Origin: Butyrivibrio sp. WCD3002
GTDB taxonomy: Bacteria > Bacillota > Clostridia > Lachnospirales > Lachnospiraceae
Direction of reading: 5' to 3'
Assembly: GCF_000424265.1 (NCBI RefSeq)
Contig: NZ_AUJO01000015.1
Span: 1 to 64,000 of the forward strand
Length of the DNA: 64,000 nt
Part shown: in pieces, positions 61,716 through 64,000 of the stretch
Layout: each line of letters begins with the position of its first letter
How positions within the stretch are numbered: the stretch's first letter is position 1
Program-made: the position numbers and the translations under genes
Notes under the pieces: model-generated
Told to the model about the DNA's origin: nothing
Seen by the model: only the letters and a program-made list of their open reading frames with translations
Database searches by the model: none

Positions 61716-63028
61716 ACTCCGGTTATTTCCTGATATATTTCCACAAGCCTTTTAAAATTTGCCTCCGCATCATGGGTGATAAGAGCATGCTTTCTGGCAT
61801 TATCACCATAAACTGCCGCAATCACAGGCTCCCTGAAAATCTGAATGACACATTTTGCAAGGTCGTGAGGATTACCCTCTTCAAATAAAAGACCATCAAC
61901 ATTTTTATCAAGCATGCTGGGAATACCGCCTGTCTGCGAAGCAACCACAGGCACTCCCAGCAGCATAGCCTCCGCAAGAGAATTAGGAGAATTCTCAATT
62001 GTGGAAGGACATATAAATACATTGCTCTTAAGAAGCTGTTCCTTCATCTGCTCGGCAGAAAGCTTTCCAAGCATTATCACCTTTCCGCCAAGGTGATTCT
62101 TTCGGATAAGTCTTTTTAGATATTTACCATATCCGGTAATTCGAATGGCCAGCGGATATTTGCTCTTACCGGAGGCTCCCTTTTGCTCGTCGGGAACAGT
62201 TACGGTTTTGCGCCTGATTTTTCCAATGACACTGTTTCCGGCAACATAAATTTTCGTATCAGGAAACTCTGCCAGTATCTCCGGCATTGCTTCCAGCACA
62301 AAATGAAAGCCCTTTAACGGATAATCACCCTGGGATAAAAAGATACTGTGGGTCACCGTATTTACAGATCTCCAGGTACCTTTATAGAAGGTGGATCTCA
62401 TGGTCTCATTCATGTGGTGATAAATGGCAGAAGGATGTATCTCTTCCGTAACCCTCTTATCAAACTCCGTTCTTCCTGTGATATGTCCCGCAAGAGCAAT
62501 TGTCTTCTTTTCAGTCTCGCCGCGAAGTCTGAATTTCTCCATCTGCTGAATAAGACTGTCATTTTTATATTTATCTCTGAAGGTCATATCATTCTGAACA
62601 GCCTCGGGAAGATGTGCCATATACACCTTTGCTATCTCGCTGCAAACGCCCTGAATTCCAAGAAGCGTCCTGAACGGTCTTCCAAAGGCTTTTATCGCCG
62701 CAAGACTATGAGGAAATTCTGTTCCAAAAACATGGATCATGTCAGGCTTAAAGTCATCTATTATCTCCTTAAACCTGTCCTCCATTTTTTCATCATATAT
62801 CTCGGGAGTATTCAGATCCTCGCTAAATCCGTAGAACCTTACTCCATCAATTTCTTCCACGTCAAAATCGCCCGGAAAACAAATTCCGAGCTGTATCTTT
62901 TCCAAATTTCTGCCTGCCCTCAGCTTCTCATAGGCACCGGAAAGCCATCCCTCTCTGTCTGACCAGGGAAGCCCCTTAGCCCTTGCAAAGGCAGGAAGCA
63001 TTATGTTACATACCCACAAAACTTTCAT
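61712..63028 (-). CDS. Glycosyltransferase family 4
   Basis: The 438-residue GT-B enzyme has KVLWVCNIMLPAFARAKGLP at the N-terminus, SLLG-type central helices, a donor domain with VTHSIFLSQGDYPLKGFHFV, and NVFICPSTIENSPNSLAEAMLLGVPV (Glu-x7-Glu type motif, about 340-375). It is the second of the GT4 pair; donor sugar unknown. The start is supported by an AGAAGGAG ribosome binding site. Confidence 0.9.
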   Translation of the reverse strand: MKVLWVCNIMLPAFARAKGLPWSDREGWLSGAYEKLRAGRNLEKIQLGICFPGDFDVEEIDGVRFYGFSEDLNTPEIYDEKMEDRFKEIIDDFKPDMIHVFGTEFPHSLAAIKAFGRPFRTLLGIQGVCSEIAKVYMAHLPEAVQNDMTFRDKYKNDSLIQQMEKFRLRGETEKKTIALAGHITGRTEFDKRVTEEIHPSAIYHHMNETMRSTFYKGTWRSVNTVTHSIFLSQGDYPLKGFHFVLEAMPEILAEFPDTKIYVAGNSVIGKIRRKTVTVPDEQKGASGKSKYPLAIRITGYGKYLKRLIRKNHLGGKVIMLGKLSAEQMKEQLLKSNVFICPSTIENSPNSLAEAMLLGVPVVASQTGGIPSMLDKNVDGLLFEEGNPHDLAKCVIQIFREPVIAAVYGDNARKHALITHDAEANFKRLVEIYQEITGV

Positions 63029-63085
63029 ACTAAGACTCCTTCTATAGTAAGAGGCAAATACTTTTGACGCTTACTATATGAGCAG

Positions 63086-63970
63086 TTATTTTCGCCCATA
63101 TATAAGGCTTTTTATTTTGTTATAAAAACCTGCTGTCTTAGGATTCTGCGCTATTTTAGTACGAACAGGAGCAAGGGTAAGCGCCCTTAACAGATCGTAC
63201 TTCTGAATCTGAGACCTGCTTAGATAAAGATGAATGATCTGCTCCCTCTCCCTCTCGGATATTTTCCTGTTCTCAACTGTCTCTGAAAAGCCGCCACCCT
63301 CATAGTCTGCAATGAGCATCTTTAGGTATACGGTCTGAGCCTTTTCAACATATACACATCTAAGAAACTGCTCATAATCAGCGCGGACCTTCCACACTGT
63401 ATCGAACTGATATCTGAACATAAGTCTGACATCATAGAAGCAGGCCTGATGTGAAGGAACATTTCTGTAGCAGGCAAAATCATTTATCTTTGGAACCGAT
63501 GAAACTCTCTGGCCTGTCTGCATCTCATAAATATCGCCATAGTAAATGGCAGGAAGCGTCGTTCCAAGACTCTTTATCTGATTCATGATCTGCTCATGAA
63601 CCTTGGACAGCACAAGAGCACTTGAGAAAACATCTCCGCAGTTTAAGAAGTACACAAATCCCGGCACTTCACCTGCACTTATCTCTGTGCCATATTCCTC
63701 CTTGATGCTTTCAATTGCAATATTCATGGCATCGTAAATTCCATGATCCTTGCCCTTAATAATCTTCGCCTTTTTGTCCGGTGATTCTCCCAAAGAAGTA
63801 ATTCCCAGCATCTGCGCCGCTTTTTCAAGAGAACCGTCTGTAGAGCCTCCGTCCTTTATCACGATTCTGTAATCGCTAAAGCTTTGCGTTTTAATACTGT
63901 CAATTGTTTTAATCAGGTCATCACCTGCATTGTAGGCAACAACAATTATTGTAAAAAAAGGTCTTTTCAT
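63086..63970 (-). CDS. Glycosyltransferase family 2, WcaA/colanic acid-like
   Basis: The 294-residue GT2 enzyme has FFTIIVVAYNAGDDL, VIKDGGSTDGSLEK, GKDHGIYDAMNIAI, and CYRNVPSHQACFYD, the pattern of the GT2 subgroup in colanic-acid and capsule loci. I chose the ATG at 63970 with GAGG seven bases before it; a GTG two codons earlier is in frame. The gene begins near the right edge, and the locus continues beyond it. Confidence 0.9.
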   Translation of the reverse strand: MKRPFFTIIVVAYNAGDDLIKTIDSIKTQSFSDYRIVIKDGGSTDGSLEKAAQMLGITSLGESPDKKAKIIKGKDHGIYDAMNIAIESIKEEYGTEISAGEVPGFVYFLNCGDVFSSALVLSKVHEQIMNQIKSLGTTLPAIYYGDIYEMQTGQRVSSVPKINDFACYRNVPSHQACFYDVRLMFRYQFDTVWKVRADYEQFLRCVYVEKAQTVYLKMLIADYEGGGFSETVENRKISEREREQIIHLYLSRSQIQKYDLLRALTLAPVRTKIAQNPKTAGFYNKIKSLIYGRK

Positions 63971-64000
63971 ATTCACACCTCGATAAACTCTTCCCCCGGT

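Overview
The window looks like a chromosomal segment of a Gram-positive anaerobe of the Lachnospiraceae type (Butyrivibrio or Pseudobutyrivibrio-like). This is inferred from several things together: moderately AT-rich DNA, strong AGGAGG-type ribosome binding sites, extended -10 promoters, a queT gene, a GH115 xylan alpha-glucuronidase without a signal peptide, several GGDEF/EAL/PilZ proteins, and a very large surface-glycan locus. No rRNA, tRNA, phage, transposase or CRISPR was found.

Layout. 1-2.8 kb (+): the end of a glycan locus, with a GT-B glycosyltransferase overlapping a DegT aminotransferase. 2.8-3.5 kb: a promoter, a structured leader (candidate preQ1-type riboswitch), queT and a strong terminator. 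3.5-9.5 kb: an EF-hand-like protein, a PilZ protein and the GH115 enzyme. 9.6-16.7 kb: two EAL proteins and one GGDEF-like protein, all with degenerate GGDEF motifs, mixed with an MraY-like transferase and a DUF3048 lipoprotein. 16.8-21 kb: a zinc-ribbon membrane protein and a MacB/FtsX-type ABC transporter. 21-29.3 kb (-): an oligopeptide transporter in the order oppA-B-C-D-F, with unusual insertions in OppA and OppC, preceded by a small membrane protein. 29.4-64 kb (-): one nearly continuous surface polysaccharide or glycoprotein-glycan locus of 26 genes, transcribed right to left and entering from beyond the right edge.

The glycan locus holds several modules. Glycosyltransferases (GT2, GT4, GT26, GT52-like and GT-C-like membrane proteins) lie along its whole length. 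A complete-looking CMP-pseudaminic acid set, pseB-pseC-pseF-pseI-pseG, starts behind its own promoter. It lacks an adjacent PseH acetyltransferase and is followed by an ATP-grasp ligase and an orphan PLP enzyme. An rffA-type transaminase points to Fuc4N. A PglF/WbpM-like dehydratase with a paired aminotransferase points to a bacillosamine/QuiNAc4N-type sugar. A PglK-like ABC flippase, GtrA, GtrB-like and Wzy/ligase-like proteins would move and polymerise lipid-linked intermediates. A GNAT acetyltransferase could supply the missing N-acetylation.

The most unusual signals are: two palindromic, roughly 200-bp intergenic elements made of tandem hairpins, whose arms end in covarying mini-hairpins and which flank a GT52-like gene exactly between stop codon and ribosome binding site; a GT26 enzyme fused to the membrane/nucleotide-binding half of a phosphoglycosyltransferase; an OppC permease with an insertion of about 250 residues containing internal repeats; the pseudoknotted queT leader; and genes that appear to be transcribed leaderless from extended -10 promoters.
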